NCBI GenBank assembly: GCA_903813345.2
Contig: CAIIXF020000009.1
Location: forward strand, 1,798,001-1,862,000
DNA: 64,000 bases
Direction of reading: 5' to 3'
Source: Owenia fusiformis
Taxonomy: Eukaryota > Annelida > Polychaeta > Sabellida > Oweniidae
Below, piece after piece: positions 61,846 to 64,000 of this stretch. The notes under the pieces are model-generated. The model was given only the letters and a program-made list of their open reading frames with translations. It did no database searches and had not been told where the DNA came from. Position 1 is the stretch's first letter. Each line of letters opens with the position of its first letter. The position numbers and the translations under genes were made by a program.

Positions 61846-64000
61846 ATGGAAATCAATAAATTCAACATGGAAACGTTGAAAGTCCCTACTATATGCAGTA
61901 GTTATGTTGCCTGCATCAAGTATACCCACCCCAAACCCATTGATGAGTATAACATTTAAAAAAAGGTGGATATGGAGTAGTATACACGATAAAGCCATAC
62001 AGCTCAAAATTGGACAATATTTTGTTGAATCGATGGGGCACATAAGTATGTTTACAATTTTTGTCCAACTCATCTGTTTGTGATATGAGTACTTTGATTC
62101 CAAGCAAGCCTACCTAGTTAACCTTATCATGGCTTGGCTGGATAATCCTTCGATAATCCATGGGCAAGATTAGCAGATTATGATATTATCTATTTATAAC
62201 ATAAACACGATATACTTATAAACATTCGGTCCCTACAAAAGTTCGCAGAATCGGCAAGATCAACAATGATGTGTAGTAGTACTTAAGCTTCATTAAATGA
62301 AGATGAGCAATACGAAATCATCGATGCATTGAATTAAGTGTTTCAGAACTTTGAATAAAGTTAGACATTCCAGATTGAAATTCGAAAATGAACAGAAGAT
62401 TAAAATTCATATCCCGATCAATGAAATCTCGTTGTAAATTTTCCCGCGAAATCCAATCTATTAGACTGTGCGATAAATATCACCTTCTATTTGTTGAATG
62501 TGGTTATCAAAATAATTGAAATGGCATGTTTTTGATTTGTAACTTTTTATACTATCTCAAACACATTTACATTGACGTCTGGCTCTACTGTTTCAATAAT
62601 GACTCATCCAACTTTTTATATTCCTGCTATCAGCGTGATGAAAACACACTTGTAGTGGGTAGTGATATACTGATGTCGATGCAACCTCGAAATACAGATA
62701 TGTTCAAGCTTAAGAATGGTTGTTTCTTGAAACATAGAATATTAAGAAAATATGCTTTAGAATTGATATTTTTGAAATGAGTTTCACTACTTTACAGGTA
62801 AATTAAGGGTGAACTTGGAAGGACAGAATCAAGAGATATAACGTCTTAGGTGAACTGCTCTTCTCAATTTATCCGCGGATCTAAATCATATTTAAGTACC
62901 TTTTAGAAAGGGTTATTTATTGTGTCTCGAAAATTGAAATACGATTTTGAAATAGGTGTGAGAGTTAATTGAAATGAATGAACTCTTGAGAGTAAAAACT
63001 AAGCATGTTGGCATCACTGGTAAATATCATTATATTTGGGCGAAACACGAGGCCGGTCAGATTACCTATTACCAGAGTAGGCCTACCATATTCAAGGCGT
63101 CAACAATGTTACATATGCACCAGATGCAACATATGTTTATAGTCAGATCTAGATGATCGGGGAGCATATAATTATTCTGAATCTATAAATGTTTTTTATT
63201 TTAATTTTTTTATTTTCTCGTGATCTTTTTGAGTGTAGTTGATATGTAAACAACGCAGAGTTTATCCAGTACCAATGCGGTATTTGCATGTGGTTTTGAC
63301 TGTATGCAAAACACGATCCTTTAACGCATTGTGTATGTATAAACAACGTTAGATACGCCTACACGATCCTTTAATTATAAATTGCTATCTAACATATGCC
63401 AGTTGTTTATGTTTATCTATAGTATATCGCTTCTTAATTGAAAGAAAATAATTACATTACGAGAGGTACTTCGGCGTATTCAGAGTGCCATCGTTAATGT
63501 GAATAAATTAGTGCAATGTATATATAGTAAAACTAATTAATTAGAAAAGCCCTTTTTGACTATAGAATCAATCATAGTCTCATTGGATTGGAGAAAAATA
63601 GTCGCAGACCTTTACAAAAAATTAATTGTATAATGAGTAATAATAATTGCCCAATTCCATCAAAACGTTTCCATTTTCAGAACTTGAAAAATACGATTTC
63701 CCCTTATTCGCATTTTACATGAGAATCAAAACCCTTGCTATATCCTTACCCCTTCAAAAGGATGATTTCGTTAAACAAAAATTAACCTAAATGGGCCTAT
63801 AATACAAGAATATGAGTTCACTTAATACGCACACGTTAATTATGAAAGCATTTGTTACCGATGCGGTTCATCTTCGCACTCAGTTCGAAATATACTAAAT
63901 GTTTGAAACTTTGGGTTGAGATAAAAAATGAAATGTCGAAAATCATCATCCAAGTGAACGTTTTTCAACATGACGGAAGGTTATCAAAGGTCATTACAAA
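61846..64000. other. No gene seen
   Basis: AT-rich DNA with only short, unconvincing open frames. No exon, RNA gene or repeat is supported. Confidence 0.45.

Noticed and set aside
62974-63156. TKHVGITGKY resembles the start of ribosomal protein L37a
   Set aside because: Similarity is limited to ten residues and the following zinc-finger region is absent.

Overview
The window is AT-rich animal DNA. It has spliced genes with canonical GT-AG introns, long introns full of mobile elements, and no bacterial or organellar organisation. The gene content suggests a marine invertebrate, perhaps a mollusc, brachiopod or other lophotrochozoan: a GH18 chitinase with a long peritrophin-type chitin-binding tail, HPGD-like dehydrogenases, a Vps62-type protein, a GPI-anchored Ly6 protein and a LIM protein. 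I cannot name the species. Gene models were built by hand from splice sites, reading phase and family motifs.

Layout. 1-12.6 kb (+): exons 2-7 of an HPGD-like short-chain dehydrogenase whose exon 1 lies before the window; its introns 4 and 6 hold nested transposons, including a large non-LTR reverse-transcriptase ORF. 13.6-23.5 kb (-): one secreted chitinase gene of 18 exons, a GH18 catalytic half followed by ten complete and one truncated CBM14 domains, with a furin-like RVKR site between the halves. 24.4-27.4 kb (+): a complete second HPGD-like gene with the same intron positions, so the two dehydrogenases are tandem paralogues flanking an opposite-strand chitinase. 29.5-34.1 kb: two clusters of a perfect 16-bp palindrome flank a possible small minus-strand transcript, a foldback MITE and a minisatellite. 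34.5-36.2 kb (+): a Vps62/DUF946-type gene. 37.6-48.4 kb (+): a Ly6/uPAR-type gene with an 8.6-kb first intron. 52.7-56.0 kb (-): the 3' end of a LIM-domain gene. 59.1-61.8 kb: a 2.8-kb palindrome around a roughly 170-bp tandem repeat.

The most interesting feature is the LIM locus. One shared exon encodes zinc finger 1 and the first half of finger 2. It is followed by three tandem alternative terminal exons, each exactly 100 bp, in the same phase and with its own stop codon. Each completes the second finger with a different sequence and tail. This looks like a switchable half zinc finger.

The genes do not form a pathway. The two dehydrogenases probably oxidise prostaglandin-like or other hydroxylated substrates with NAD+. 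The chitinase acts outside the cell on chitin. The Ly6 protein is a surface protein. The LIM protein is probably a cytoskeletal or adaptor protein. Everything else is intron, intergenic DNA or repeats.
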